Positions 1 through 9,322 of a stretch of DNA of 46,786 nucleotides are shown here, one piece after another; positions within the stretch are counted from its first letter, which is position 1, and the number at the start of each line of letters is the position of its first letter. The stretch spans positions 1 to 46,786 of the forward strand of contig DVNN01000234.1 in NCBI GenBank assembly GCA_018714325.1. Direction: 5' to 3'. The notes below the pieces were generated by a model. That model was not told the origin of the DNA, searched no databases, and was given only the letters and a program-made list of their open reading frames with translations. A program made the position numbers and the translations under genes. This stretch comes from Candidatus Pelethocola excrementipullorum. GTDB taxonomy: Bacteria > Bacillota > Clostridia > Lachnospirales > Lachnospiraceae.

Positions 1-54
1 ATTGCTACCTACATTCTAACAGCTTAAGTAACAAGATGGATAATTCCTTACTGG

Positions 55-139
55 TTGTAAGGGATATTAACCATAAATACATTGTAGTAGAAAGGAGACA
101 TGTGTAGACTAATTTACATATAATCTACATCTGAATGCT
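55..139 (+). promoter_or_regulatory. Leader of the GH43 gene with displaced SD and hairpin
   Basis: A weak promoter-like pair lies at 55-60 (TTGTAA) and 78-83 (TACATT) with 17-bp spacing. The only good ribosome binding site, AAAGGAG at 91-97, is 42 nt before the GH43 ATG, and nothing SD-like lies just before that ATG. Between them TGTAGA (103-108) can pair with TCTACA (124-129), which would shorten the distance between SD and start. A seven-codon mini-ORF (100-123) also follows the SD, at only 2 nt. The promoter is a guess; the inverted repeat and the SD position are seen directly. Confidence 0.35.
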
Positions 140-3100
140 ATGAAAATGAAAAAGAAAACTCTACTCAGTAAAATACTCTCTGTTATGTTAACAGTTAGCA
201 TGGTGCTCGCACTACTACCCTCAATTCAGCCCTCTGCTGAGACGAATCCTGCGAGAGTATCCGTCCACGATCCCTCCATCCTGAAATCCAATGAGGGCAC
301 CTACTATTTACTGGGTTCCCACGTCGCTTCCGCCAAATCCAGTGATTTAACGAACTGGGAGCAGGTCAGCACTGATTATCAGAATGTGGATGCGGAGCCC
401 TTTTACGGGGACTTGAGCGAATCTCTGTCAGAGTCCTTTGCATGGGCCGGATATGATGACGGGGATGCCGCCGGAGGGAAGTATGCTATATGGGCGCCTG
501 ATGTAATCTGGAATTCCGACTATCAGTGGGAAGACGGCAGCACAGGTGCCTACATGCTCTACTACTCCACCTCCTCCACCTGGAGACGTTCCTGTATTGG
601 CTATATGGTCTCCAAATCCATGGAAGAAACCTTCCAATACGTGGATACCGTTATTTATTCCGGATTTACAAAGACCGGGGAAACAGACGGCAACAGCACC
701 CGGAATACAAAGTGGGACAATGACTATCTGAATTTGAAAGAATTGGTGGGCAAAGGGTCTGCCAATGGCGGGATCGACGCCATCAGCGACAACTGGTTCG
801 ATAGCAATGGTTCCTGGAACCAGAATTACGCTCCAAATGCCATAGATCCTACGATTTTCTATGATGCTGAGGGTGCACTGTATATGGTCTACGGTTCCTG
901 GTCCGGAGGATTGTTTGTCCTGGAACTTGATAAGACCACAGGCCAGCCACTCTACCCAGGCACTGATTCTACTGATTCCCTATCGGGGAATATTACAGAC
1001 CGGTATTTTGGTACCCATATAGCCGGCGGCAATCATCAGTCCGGAGAGGGACCTTATATCCTGTACGATGCTGAAACAGATTACTATTATCTCTACGAAA
1101 CCTATGGTGGTCTCACTGCCACCGGCGGATACAATATGCGTCTTTTCCGCTCCAAAAACGTGGAAGGGCCTTATTTGGATGCTGCTGGAAACAACGCTGC
1201 AGACAGTGGAACGGATAATTACAAGTACGGAATTAAGCTGATGGGCAACTACAAATTCTTTAATCAACAAGGAAAACGTGCCGCCGGACATAATTCCGCT
1301 CTGATTGATGGTGATTCCAGATATCTGGTCTTCCATCAGCGGTTTAATTCCACTCCTCAGACCGAATACCATGAAGTCCGGGTTCATCAACAGTTTATGA
1401 ACGAGGATCAGTGGCCGGTTACGGCTGTTTATGAATATTGCGGCGAAGGTATCAGTAACTATGCAGAAGATGAGATCATAGGCGCTTACGAATATATCAA
1501 CCATGGAAATGCCGCCGCCAGCGGATCACTTCTTCCCACGGAAACGGTCAACCTCAATGCAGATGGTACAGTAAGCGGAGATGAAACCGGAACCTGGACA
1601 AAGTCCGACTCTGGAAAGGGTTATGATTATGTCACCATAATCATTGGAGAAAACACCTATAAAGGCGTCTTCTATAAGCAATCCAATGATACCGAGACCC
1701 ACGAAAAGGTTTTGACATTTACCGCCATCGGTAACGATAATACGGTAATCTGGGGGAGCAAAATGGATACCTCCGATAACGCTATCGTGAATATGGCTGC
1801 CGAGGCTCTGGATAACCTGATTCCAACCACGGCCAAAGAATCCATCACATTCCCCACGGCTTTAAGTGGAGCATCCATTTCCTGGACCTCTTCTCACCCT
1901 GAGGTACTAAACGGTGACGGAGCCGTAAATCCTCAGGTGGAAGATACTGTCGTGACACTTACCGCTTCAATTTCACATGGCGATGTGACCTTGACAAAAG
2001 AATATCAGATTACAGTACAGGCTGTTGCCAAACTGGTCTATGGATACGACTTCGAGACGGCTCCAGGCGAAGACGGCAGTCTCGTCCCTGACAGCGAATC
2101 TTCTAAAACAAACCCTGCTGTTTTGATGGGAACCGCTTCCATCGTCTCTGACACAGAAAGGTCTGGAAACGTTCTGCAGCTTACCAACGATCCCGGCAGT
2201 AAGGGTGTGAATTTCCTGAGGCTTCCGGAAGATACCTTGTCAACGATCACCGAAGCCGGATATTCCATCAGCATGTGGGTAAATGTAGGCTCTGAATCAT
2301 TGGAACACAGCGCTCTCTTTGAGGCGGACAGAGCTGCCGATTACCCAATGACCAGAATCGGCGTCAACCTGATTGGACGCATCAACGCCAATGGTTACAG
2401 TGATGTGCAGGGCAGCCTGCTTTCCTCCAACGGATACCGCAATCAATGGGAAAAGGTGGTCTATACCGTCAATCCTCAGGGAATCAAAGTCTATCTCAAT
2501 GGAGAATTAGTAGGGGAAGAACAAAAAGACCTGACCAGCTGCTTTGACAACTCCAACGATGCCAGTATTCAGAAAGCAGATCAGGTTTCCATCGGCAGCG
2601 GTTTCATCTGGAATGATGAAGATATACGCAACGCCAAATTTGATGACGTAAAGGTTTACCACGGTATCTTAAGAGAATATGATGTGGCTAGAGATTACAA
2701 TCTGGATATGGGTCTTGTACAAGAGCAAACCATCACCGTAAACAGTGACTCTTTGGAATTAAAGACAGGTGAAACTTATCAGATTGAGGCTTCTACCTCT
2801 GGGGATGGCAATTTCTCCTATCAGTCTTCGAATCCTGATGTGGTCACCGTAGATGAAGACGGACTCATAACGGTGAAAGCCGAGTCTGCGGCGGATGCAG
2901 TCATCACGATAACCGCATCTGAAACAGAATTCTACAATAAAGCCAAGACAGAGATACCTGTTCATATACTGGAACCAATCTCTCAGGTTATCACAGTGTC
3001 GAATACCTCTTATACCGTAAAAACCGGGGTGAATCCGTTTCAGCTGAATGCTACTTGTTCCGTGGAGGATACCACATTATTGTATTCCTCAAGTAATGAG

Positions 3101-3493
3101 GGGGTGGCCAAGGTTGATGAAAACGGAATGGTTTCCATCATTTCAGCTGGTTCTGCTGTGATTACAATAACGGCTCCTGAAAACATCGGGCTATTAGAAG
3201 GTACTATGACAGTTAACATAACCGTAGAGGATCAGACAACTCCTACGCCTACCATAACACCATCTCCTACCGCTCCGCCCGAGACTGGGGATGACGGCAA
3301 AGGCAAGGGGGACACTGAAGGTTCAAAAGTGACACCGCCGCCCGTAAATAAGCCCAAACCACAGACATCATCTCCTGTGAAGACAGGTGATTCCACAACT
3401 GTAGTCCCTTATGTTCTGTCGGCCGCAGGCGCTGGTATGATACTGATTATTTCAGTTGCCCTCTATCAAAGGAACCGCAAAAAACAGAATTAA
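140..3493 (+). CDS. Secreted, wall-anchored GH43 endo-arabinanase, multidomain
   Basis: This is a glycoside hydrolase family 43 enzyme, most likely an endo-alpha-1,5-L-arabinanase acting on plant arabinan at the cell surface. Residues 1-33 are a signal peptide (KKK, hydrophobic core, PSA). The GH43 five-blade propeller follows, with the typical acidic residues visible in HDPS (Asp44), AIDPTIFYD and SGEGPY. After the catalytic part come a beta-rich GH43 C-terminal domain, an atrophied Ig-like domain (near 555-635), a LamG/concanavalin-like domain (near 640-840), two Ig-like BIG2 domains (near 855-1025), a Thr/Pro linker, and a C-terminal PVKTGD sorting-type motif, membrane helix and RNRKK tail, consistent with sortase anchoring. 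It converges on the arabinofuranosidase/ABC operon, which supports an arabinan role. The start keeps the Lys-rich signal peptide; ATG at 146 is an alternative. The exact linkage cut is inferred. Confidence 0.88.
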   Translation: MKMKKKTLLSKILSVMLTVSMVLALLPSIQPSAETNPARVSVHDPSILKSNEGTYYLLGSHVASAKSSDLTNWEQVSTDYQNVDAEPFYGDLSESLSESFAWAGYDDGDAAGGKYAIWAPDVIWNSDYQWEDGSTGAYMLYYSTSSTWRRSCIGYMVSKSMEETFQYVDTVIYSGFTKTGETDGNSTRNTKWDNDYLNLKELVGKGSANGGIDAISDNWFDSNGSWNQNYAPNAIDPTIFYDAEGALYMVYGSWSGGLFVLELDKTTGQPLYPGTDSTDSLSGNITDRYFGTHIAGGNHQSGEGPYILYDAETDYYYLYETYGGLTATGGYNMRLFRSKNVEGPYLDAAGNNAADSGTDNYKYGIKLMGNYKFFNQQGKRAAGHNSALIDGDSRYLVFHQRFNSTPQTEYHEVRVHQQFMNEDQWPVTAVYEYCGEGISNYAEDEIIGAYEYINHGNAAASGSLLPTETVNLNADGTVSGDETGTWTKSDSGKGYDYVTIIIGENTYKGVFYKQSNDTETHEKVLTFTAIGNDNTVIWGSKMDTSDNAIVNMAAEALDNLIPTTAKESITFPTALSGASISWTSSHPEVLNGDGAVNPQVEDTVVTLTASISHGDVTLTKEYQITVQAVAKLVYGYDFETAPGEDGSLVPDSESSKTNPAVLMGTASIVSDTERSGNVLQLTNDPGSKGVNFLRLPEDTLSTITEAGYSISMWVNVGSESLEHSALFEADRAADYPMTRIGVNLIGRINANGYSDVQGSLLSSNGYRNQWEKVVYTVNPQGIKVYLNGELVGEEQKDLTSCFDNSNDASIQKADQVSIGSGFIWNDEDIRNAKFDDVKVYHGILREYDVARDYNLDMGLVQEQTITVNSDSLELKTGETYQIEASTSGDGNFSYQSSNPDVVTVDEDGLITVKAESAADAVITITASETEFYNKAKTEIPVHILEPISQVITVSNTSYTVKTGVNPFQLNATCSVEDTTLLYSSSNEGVAKVDENGMVSIISAGSAVITITAPENIGLLEGTMTVNITVEDQTTPTPTITPSPTAPPETGDDGKGKGDTEGSKVTPPPVNKPKPQTSSPVKTGDSTTVVPYVLSAAGAGMILIISVALYQRNRKKQN

Positions 3494-3553
3494 TCCTGGA
3501 TGAAACATAAATTCAGGTACAAATGAAAATTCATATATCAATAATTAAAAGAA

Positions 3554-3634
3554 ACCCTATAAAATAGAATGCTAGAAAAAGAGCATATATTGCCATTTTC
3601 TAAACGAACTCTATTTTATAGGGTCTTTTTTATA
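3554..3634. terminator. Bidirectional terminator between GH43 and the sensor kinase gene
   Basis: ACCCTATAAAATAGA (3554-3568) pairs perfectly with TCTATTTTATAGGGT (3610-3624) around a loop of about 41 nt. A T-run follows on the plus side and an A-rich run precedes it, so it can end both converging transcripts. Confidence 0.85.
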
Positions 3635-3649
3635 CTTATATCTATGTGC

Positions 3650-5413
3650 CTATTTAACAATCGGAATCTGTAGAATCACTCTTGTTCCTTCTCCTTCTTT
3701 CGACTGTATTGTAAATGAAAAATCCGACTCATAGATATAGCATAACCGCTCCTTAATATTTCTGATGCCTATATGTTCTCCGCGGATTTTCGCCGCCCGT
3801 TGGTGTTCCAGCTGTTCCGCCATCTCCTCTGACATTCCTGCACCATTATCTTCCACCACGATTTTCAGGTATTGATTCCTAAGGCGTACGGTTACGGTAA
3901 CACATCCTCCGATAATCTCCCCTTCCTCGTCTTTGTTGCAAAAGATCCCGTGAAACAGGGCATTTTCCACCAATGGCTGGAGTATATTCTTCGCAATATA
4001 AAATTCCTTTGTCTCCTCCTCCACTTCAATCTTAGCTTTAAAAATCCCCAAATACCGATATTTCTGAATCAGCAGATACTGCTCCACCACCTTGATTTCC
4101 TGCCAGACAGTATCATATACATTGTCGATCTCTATTCTCAGCCTGTCCCGGAGAATCTCTATCATCGCCTTATTCACGGCTATCACATCTTCATTACGGT
4201 TCTTTTGGGCCAGATAGGTGATTGTGTTCATGGTGTTATAGATAAAATGGGGATCCACCTGAGAAATCATCAACCCATATTTCAGCCGCTGCTCTCTCTT
4301 TTCCTGCTCTAACATTTTTTCGATATTTTCCTGGAGTTTTTCCGCCATAATATTAAAGGATTTACCCACTTCACCAATCTCATCGGTGGATTGAATCTCA
4401 ATACGTACCTGTAGATTTCCCTTGGCGATTTCATTCATCCGTCCGGAAACTTCCATCAGGGGCCTTGTAAAATGACGCACGATTGGAACCATGACCAGCA
4501 CCACTCCAAGTCCGAAGAACCCAACCAGTAGTTCCGCCAGCAAGATCAGATATCTATTATTTGCCAATATCTCTTCCCGGGTGAGACGGCAAATGACCTT
4601 CCAGCCACCATATTCCGAATATCTGGCCGCAACTACAGCATCTTTCTCCTTATAAGATCCCTCCTTATAACTTTTTCCATAGGTCATCCCCTTCAAGGTC
4701 TCTTCCACCCGAATCTGGGAATCCAAAACACTGGGTTCCACCGGATGATTCTCCTCATCCAACAGCAGATAATCCTCACAATAGTTTTTCATATTTTCCG
4801 CTATGTATTTTAACTTATCAAAGGCGGCGATTACCGTCACACTCCCCTTGATATCATTGAACTTATACTTTGTGGCATATCCATAGGCCTTTTGAAAATT
4901 ATTGCCAAAAACTGTATCCGATTCTATCTTATAAGAAAAAGGACTTAAAAAGCTGTACTTCTCTTCCTCCAGGTTAATGTACTCCAGGGATTCCTTTACA
5001 TAGTTTTGAATATTGTCGGGAAGGCCCACCGTATAGAATTCATAGGTCTCCCCACCCTTTTTGGCTTCCACATAGATTCCCAGCACTCCATAGGATTGAA
5101 TCTTATCCTTGATTCCGGCCTGGGACAAATAAAGCCTCACCTTGGCCGCATTAGCCTCCCCGGGATCCTCGATATAGTTTTCTATCCTTTCATCCAAACC
5201 ATTGTCGCTGGCCACCACGTTGGAAAACCTCACCAACTCTTCAAAGACCTGATCCATTCTGGTCATGATCTGCTCATTTAGGATCATGGCATTTTCGCAG
5301 TCATTTTCGCTCACTGTCCGATAGACAATTTCGGACAGCACAGAAGTCAGTATCACGAACATAATCAGGAACACCACAATCTGGGCAAACAACAATTTAT
5401 TCTTCAGTTTCAT
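3650..5413 (-). CDS. YesM/LytS-type sensor histidine kinase
   Basis: This is a membrane sensor kinase that should phosphorylate the adjacent AraC-type response regulator. A first membrane helix lies near residues 8-30, followed by an extracytoplasmic sensor domain of about 250 residues, a second helix near 285-305, and a HAMP linker (FTRPLMEVSGRMNEIAKG). The His_kinase domain carries its phospho-acceptor histidine in SQVDPHFIYNT, and the ATPase domain has the VEDNGAGM and GIGIRNIKERL-like motifs. I prefer the second Met (5413) over the track start at 5428: it has AGGGGA five bases upstream and overlaps the end of the regulator gene by 17 bp, as expected for translational coupling. Its position behind the ABC/GH51 operon suggests it senses arabinose or arabino-oligosaccharides; the ligand is inferred. 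Confidence 0.9.
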   Translation of the reverse strand: MKLKNKLLFAQIVVFLIMFVILTSVLSEIVYRTVSENDCENAMILNEQIMTRMDQVFEELVRFSNVVASDNGLDERIENYIEDPGEANAAKVRLYLSQAGIKDKIQSYGVLGIYVEAKKGGETYEFYTVGLPDNIQNYVKESLEYINLEEEKYSFLSPFSYKIESDTVFGNNFQKAYGYATKYKFNDIKGSVTVIAAFDKLKYIAENMKNYCEDYLLLDEENHPVEPSVLDSQIRVEETLKGMTYGKSYKEGSYKEKDAVVAARYSEYGGWKVICRLTREEILANNRYLILLAELLVGFFGLGVVLVMVPIVRHFTRPLMEVSGRMNEIAKGNLQVRIEIQSTDEIGEVGKSFNIMAEKLQENIEKMLEQEKREQRLKYGLMISQVDPHFIYNTMNTITYLAQKNRNEDVIAVNKAMIEILRDRLRIEIDNVYDTVWQEIKVVEQYLLIQKYRYLGIFKAKIEVEEETKEFYIAKNILQPLVENALFHGIFCNKDEEGEIIGGCVTVTVRLRNQYLKIVVEDNGAGMSEEMAEQLEHQRAAKIRGEHIGIRNIKERLCYIYESDFSFTIQSKEGEGTRVILQIPIVK

Positions 5414-7010
5414 TCTTTTCCCCTGCACCTGTTATCTTTCTTCTGTACTGATTCGGCGTCATTCCTGTATATTCTTTGAAGATTCTGCTGAAGTACTGGC
5501 TGGATGTAAATCCCGTCTGTTCCGAGACCTCGTAAACCATATAATCTTTTTCCGCAAACATCTGCTTCGCCTGCTCAATCCTGATATTATTAATAAAATC
5601 GCTGACCCCGATCCTGACTTCTTCCTTAAACTTGGTGGATAACCATGAATTGCTGATTCCTACCGAATCCGCTACACTGGCGGCAGTCATCTCAGGATTA
5701 TCATAGTTCGCCTGTATGTAGGACATTGCCTTCAATATGACTTCCGAATATGGAGTCTTCTCTTTTTCCCTTAACATCAGCCAGATTTCATGAATCTTAA
5801 ATTCGATGAAGGCCGTGACCCCTGAAGGATCCTTCAGATCATAATTATTACTTCCCTCCACCATGGAAAAGCTCCGCCAGCTTTTCTCACCGGAAAGACT
5901 TCCTTCAAAGGCGCTGACCGCCTCCAGTATATGCTTGACGTACCAGAAATAAGAAAAAAAGTCTTCATCCTCTATGGATTTTCTTATGGTCTGAATACAC
6001 TGTTTGATCTCACTTTTCTTCTCTCCCCGGATCATCTTAATAATCTCCTCCGAGGTCACCGACTTCGGCTCATTGGAATCCGTCGTAAGTTTTCCCTGAT
6101 CCCTTAATTCCAGCAGTTGGGCCTCCTTCTTCATAAAGCCCTGGGATAATTGGCCTTTATTTTCCTCATAGAAGCTGCCGAACTGCCTTACCGACATCTT
6201 TTGGTCGCAGAAATATAGGTGAAAGGTGTCTTTCTGATTCATCTCCTGAAACACTTTTCTGGCATAATAAAAAAGATTATCCCTGATCTCTTTCTGGGAT
6301 ACCATGCCCGGATTCATATCCAGAACGGCCAGGTACTCTCTTTCATTCACAGGGAAGATGGCCGCCACCTGAATATTGGCCGGCTCCCCATATCTTTGAC
6401 AGATATCTTTAAACTCATATTCATAGGATGCTATGGGCATCTCTTCTCTGGAGATGTACTTTTCTAAAAACCTGGGAATCACTTTTTGATTGAGCAAAAG
6501 AAAGTAATATTTCTTATGGAGACGGATGTAAGCGTTCTCGCTTAAGATTTTCTTATATCGCTCTTCCGGTTGGTCCTTTTGAAAAATCTCTTCCAGAATC
6601 GAAGAAATGGTGTATTGGTCCTTTGCTTTTTCTTTATGGATTACCTCCTTCAGATTCAAGATTTTCTTTAAAAAGCTCTCCTCCTCCAAATCGCTTTTCA
6701 GAAGGTAGTCATCAATCCCCAGACGTATGGCCTGCGTCACATAATCAAAACTCTTATATGCGGACAGAAAAAGAATATGGGTATTTCCGCCATATTCCCG
6801 TATTGCATTCACCAACTCCAGCCCGCTCTTTCCCGGCATCCTCACATCCGATATCACCAGTTCCGGCCGGTATCGTTTGTAGATACTAAACGCCTGCTCC
6901 GGATTGGTCGTCACCCCCACCAATTCAAAGCCGTAATATTGCCAGTCTATGATATTTTCCAGATATTGCAGAGCAAGATACTCATCATCCACCAGTAACA
7001 CTTTAATCAT
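5397..7010 (-). CDS. YesN-type response regulator, receiver plus AraC DNA-binding domain
   Basis: This is the partner regulator of the sensor kinase. Residues 1-120 form a receiver with acidic residues in VDDE and the phospho-acceptor Asp55 in VISDVRMPG, followed by conserved Ser/Ala and Lys (LLKSD). A long central linker of about 290 residues separates it from a C-terminal AraC/XylS domain with two helix-turn-helix motifs (TAASVADSVGISNSWLS and YEVSEQTGFTSSQYFSR) and the closing TPNQYR signature. At 537 residues it matches YesN-like regulators. It is the sixth gene of the operon, separated from the second permease by a 108-bp gap with a hairpin. Its likely target is the promoter upstream of GH51, where two direct repeats lie 40 bp apart. 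Confidence 0.9.
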   Translation of the reverse strand: MIKVLLVDDEYLALQYLENIIDWQYYGFELVGVTTNPEQAFSIYKRYRPELVISDVRMPGKSGLELVNAIREYGGNTHILFLSAYKSFDYVTQAIRLGIDDYLLKSDLEEESFLKKILNLKEVIHKEKAKDQYTISSILEEIFQKDQPEERYKKILSENAYIRLHKKYYFLLLNQKVIPRFLEKYISREEMPIASYEYEFKDICQRYGEPANIQVAAIFPVNEREYLAVLDMNPGMVSQKEIRDNLFYYARKVFQEMNQKDTFHLYFCDQKMSVRQFGSFYEENKGQLSQGFMKKEAQLLELRDQGKLTTDSNEPKSVTSEEIIKMIRGEKKSEIKQCIQTIRKSIEDEDFFSYFWYVKHILEAVSAFEGSLSGEKSWRSFSMVEGSNNYDLKDPSGVTAFIEFKIHEIWLMLREKEKTPYSEVILKAMSYIQANYDNPEMTAASVADSVGISNSWLSTKFKEEVRIGVSDFINNIRIEQAKQMFAEKDYMVYEVSEQTGFTSSQYFSRIFKEYTGMTPNQYRRKITGAGEKNETEE

Positions 7011-7050
7011 AATCTGCCCCCATCTACACCTTTTTGTAAATTATATAACG

Positions 7051-7095
7051 ACACCTGAGGTTATGCAAATAATTCTAACGCAATACCCTCAGGTG
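7051..7095 (-). promoter_or_regulatory. Intercistronic stem-loop between the second permease and the regulator gene
   Basis: CACCTGAGG (7052-7060) pairs with CCTCAGGTG (7087-7095) around a 26-nt loop. On the minus strand it sits just after the permease gene and before the YesN-type gene. No strong U-run follows, so it looks like a weak terminator or an RNA-stability element that could lower regulator expression relative to the transporter. Confidence 0.55.
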
Positions 7096-7118
7096 CCATA
7101 TTCATCTTTTACTCAATA

Positions 7119-8108
7119 TTAGCTTTGCCCATTTACTCGTACCAGTTCTTTTTTCATCTTTCTTTCGTTGATATAATTTATCACCCTCTGGTTATTGTAA
7201 GTAAAGATCATGATGACCAGAAGGAATATCCCGGAAGCTGTATCCTGAAGAGAGGCCGAAAGTCCCAGACTCAAAAGTCCTGTTGTCAACATATTCAAAA
7301 TAAAGTTTCCGATAAAGATTCCAATCAGAAGGTTACAATACTGCTCCAGCGCCAGTCCCACATAGATTCCCAACATACAGTTAAATATAATATTAGTGCT
7401 GGACATATACATCGGCGTATCGATGGATCCTTGAATGGAGATCTTCAGCAGGGCTGCGACACCCAGGAACAATGCCGATACAACATAGCAGAGAAATGCC
7501 GTTTTCTTGGTATCCACACCAGAATTCTTTGCAATCTGCTGGGAACTTGCACAGGCTCTTACATTATATCCAAATTTCGTATAATTGAAGATTATGTAAA
7601 ACAGCAGGAACATCACTGCAAAGATAATCAGACAATACGGGAATCTTCCAAAGGTTGTGATATCTCCGCTGATTGCCGTCACCCATGAGATACTTGCCAG
7701 ATTCGACAGGGTCTCATAAACCATACATACACCAAGTGCGGTCACAATGGCCGGAACTCTCAAGAGACGGTACATAATGCCTGATATGATTCCAAGGACC
7801 AATCCGGAACCCACTACAATCAGTGCGAAAGGCACAAGCCCCAGCCCATACAGATGTACCATCTTGGCACCGAACATCGCGGCCAGCATAACCACCGCTC
7901 CAGCACTTAGATCCATGCGGTTACACAGCATATTGGAACACATGGCAAAGGAAATCAGCGTCGGTGCCAATGTCTGCTTCAGATTCATGATGATGCTTGC
8001 CGGTTTTCCAAATGTACCACCAGAGCAAATAAAGAACAAGAGGTATACAAATACCGGAAGCAATAGAACTTTGCACACATTTTTAATATTGGTGAAATTT
8101 GCTTTCAT
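7119..8108 (-). CDS. Sugar ABC transporter permease (RbsC/AraH family), second subunit
   Basis: This is a carbohydrate ABC importer membrane subunit of the RbsC/BPD_transp_2 family, 329 residues with about eight to ten hydrophobic segments. The conserved core is visible in CNRMDLSAGAVVMLAAMFGA and in the later GYNVRACASSQQIAKNSGV segment that contacts the ATPase. The ribosome binding site is GGGGAA just before the ATG. It is 27 bp downstream of the binding-protein gene. The operon encodes a second, different permease, so the membrane pore is probably a heterodimer rather than the homodimer usual for ribose-type systems. The substrate is inferred from the GH51/GH43 neighbours to be arabinose or short arabino-oligosaccharides. 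Confidence 0.88.
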   Translation of the reverse strand: MKANFTNIKNVCKVLLLPVFVYLLFFICSGGTFGKPASIIMNLKQTLAPTLISFAMCSNMLCNRMDLSAGAVVMLAAMFGAKMVHLYGLGLVPFALIVVGSGLVLGIISGIMYRLLRVPAIVTALGVCMVYETLSNLASISWVTAISGDITTFGRFPYCLIIFAVMFLLFYIIFNYTKFGYNVRACASSQQIAKNSGVDTKKTAFLCYVVSALFLGVAALLKISIQGSIDTPMYMSSTNIIFNCMLGIYVGLALEQYCNLLIGIFIGNFILNMLTTGLLSLGLSASLQDTASGIFLLVIMIFTYNNQRVINYINERKMKKELVRVNGQS

Positions 8109-8135
8109 TCATTTCCCCTTTCCAGGACCGCCCAA

Positions 8136-9311
8136 TTATTTTGCATGTCTTGTCATCGTGTCCTCAATACTATAAGCGGCGCCCATCTCCAACAATGTCT
8201 CAGAAGATGCATCACTGTTCTTGGATTTAATCAGGGAATCGACCTCATCTGTTGTCCAGGCATATACGCCATCCTCGTGAAGATATGTCATGTAGTTAGA
8301 AAACTCTTCGCCGGACTTACATACGACGAAATTAACGGGAACCTCTACCTTATCCATGGGTGAACCTTCCAGTGCATTGTACAGAAGTACAAATGGGAAT
8401 ACCGCATCTGCATACTGTCCACCGATCGCACAAATAGTTTCACCACTGTCCAGGCTTTCCTGGCAGTTCTCGGAAAGGTCACAGAATGAGATCTTAACTT
8501 CCCCTTCTCTTCCCGCTGATTTGATAGGCTCTGAGCAGTATTCGATTCCCAATAGGGTGATGGAGATACCGTCGATGGTGCTGTCAGCCGCCAGGAAATC
8601 CTCAACAGCCTTAGTAAACTCCAGGCCTCTGTACTCGCCTGCCTTCTTAACCTCTGGATGATCCTCAAATGCCTGCATCATACCTTCCCATCTTCTGTCA
8701 TGGCAGGTGATTCCAGGTTCATAACCGATTGCAGCGATATTTTTCGCGCCCCCATCGATTAAGCTTGTCACAATTTCATATCCTGCTTCATAATCGGCCT
8801 CGTAGGAACCGCCTACAAAATAATCATTTGCATAAACCTGCTCCTTGATGCTCTCATCAATCTGAGACCAGCCAACTCCAAGATAGACCTCATTCTCTTC
8901 ACAGGTCTTCAAGCCCTGAAGCACCGCCGTACCAGAGAAGTTTGTGGTGATGATGGCATCCACACCCTGTGCACAGAGATTTTCAATTGCGGAAAGATAC
9001 GTTTCATCCGCAAAGTTTTCGATGATATAATAGTTGAATTTTACCCCGTATGCCTTTCCAAGATAATCGGTGTAGTCTTTATATTTGGCACACAGAAAAT
9101 CGGTTGTTGTGTGAATTACCACGCCAAATGTATACTTTCCGTCGGGATCTCCGCAGGTTTCTCCCGCTCCCGCCTGATCGGCCCATACTTCATCCGTCTT
9201 CGCATCTTCGGAACCGCCTGAACTGCTTGCGGCCGGTGATTCACTTTTTCCACATCCCGCAATAGAGAACACCATCACCATCGCCAGAATAATCGCTGTT
9301 ACCTTCTTCAT
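8136..9311 (-). CDS. Sugar ABC transporter substrate-binding lipoprotein
   Basis: This is the extracellular binding protein of the importer, anchored as a lipoprotein. The N-terminus is a lipoprotein signal with the lipobox SIAGC (Cys20), followed by a Ser/Gly-rich spacer. The remaining 360 residues look like a periplasmic-binding-protein type 1 fold (Peripla_BP_4 class), with TFGVVIHTTTDFL near the start of the first lobe and repeated GVDAIITTNFS-like strands. The ribosome binding site AGGAGGAGA precedes the ATG. It lies between the two permease genes, 11 bp after the first one. Binding of arabinose or arabino-oligosaccharides is inferred from context only. Confidence 0.9.
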   Translation of the reverse strand: MKKVTAIILAMVMVFSIAGCGKSESPAASSSGGSEDAKTDEVWADQAGAGETCGDPDGKYTFGVVIHTTTDFLCAKYKDYTDYLGKAYGVKFNYYIIENFADETYLSAIENLCAQGVDAIITTNFSGTAVLQGLKTCEENEVYLGVGWSQIDESIKEQVYANDYFVGGSYEADYEAGYEIVTSLIDGGAKNIAAIGYEPGITCHDRRWEGMMQAFEDHPEVKKAGEYRGLEFTKAVEDFLAADSTIDGISITLLGIEYCSEPIKSAGREGEVKISFCDLSENCQESLDSGETICAIGGQYADAVFPFVLLYNALEGSPMDKVEVPVNFVVCKSGEEFSNYMTYLHEDGVYAWTTDEVDSLIKSKNSDASSETLLEMGAAYSIEDTMTRHAK

Positions 9312-9322
9312 CTCTTCTCCTC

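Noticed and set aside
100-123. Seven-codon ORF after the AAAGGAG of the GH43 leader
   Set aside because: SD-to-ATG spacing is only 2 nt, too short for efficient initiation; kept only as a remark in the leader entry.
980-1504. 174-codon minus-strand ORF within the GH43 gene
   Set aside because: Antisense shadow of a well-supported reading frame, without ribosome binding site or known motif.
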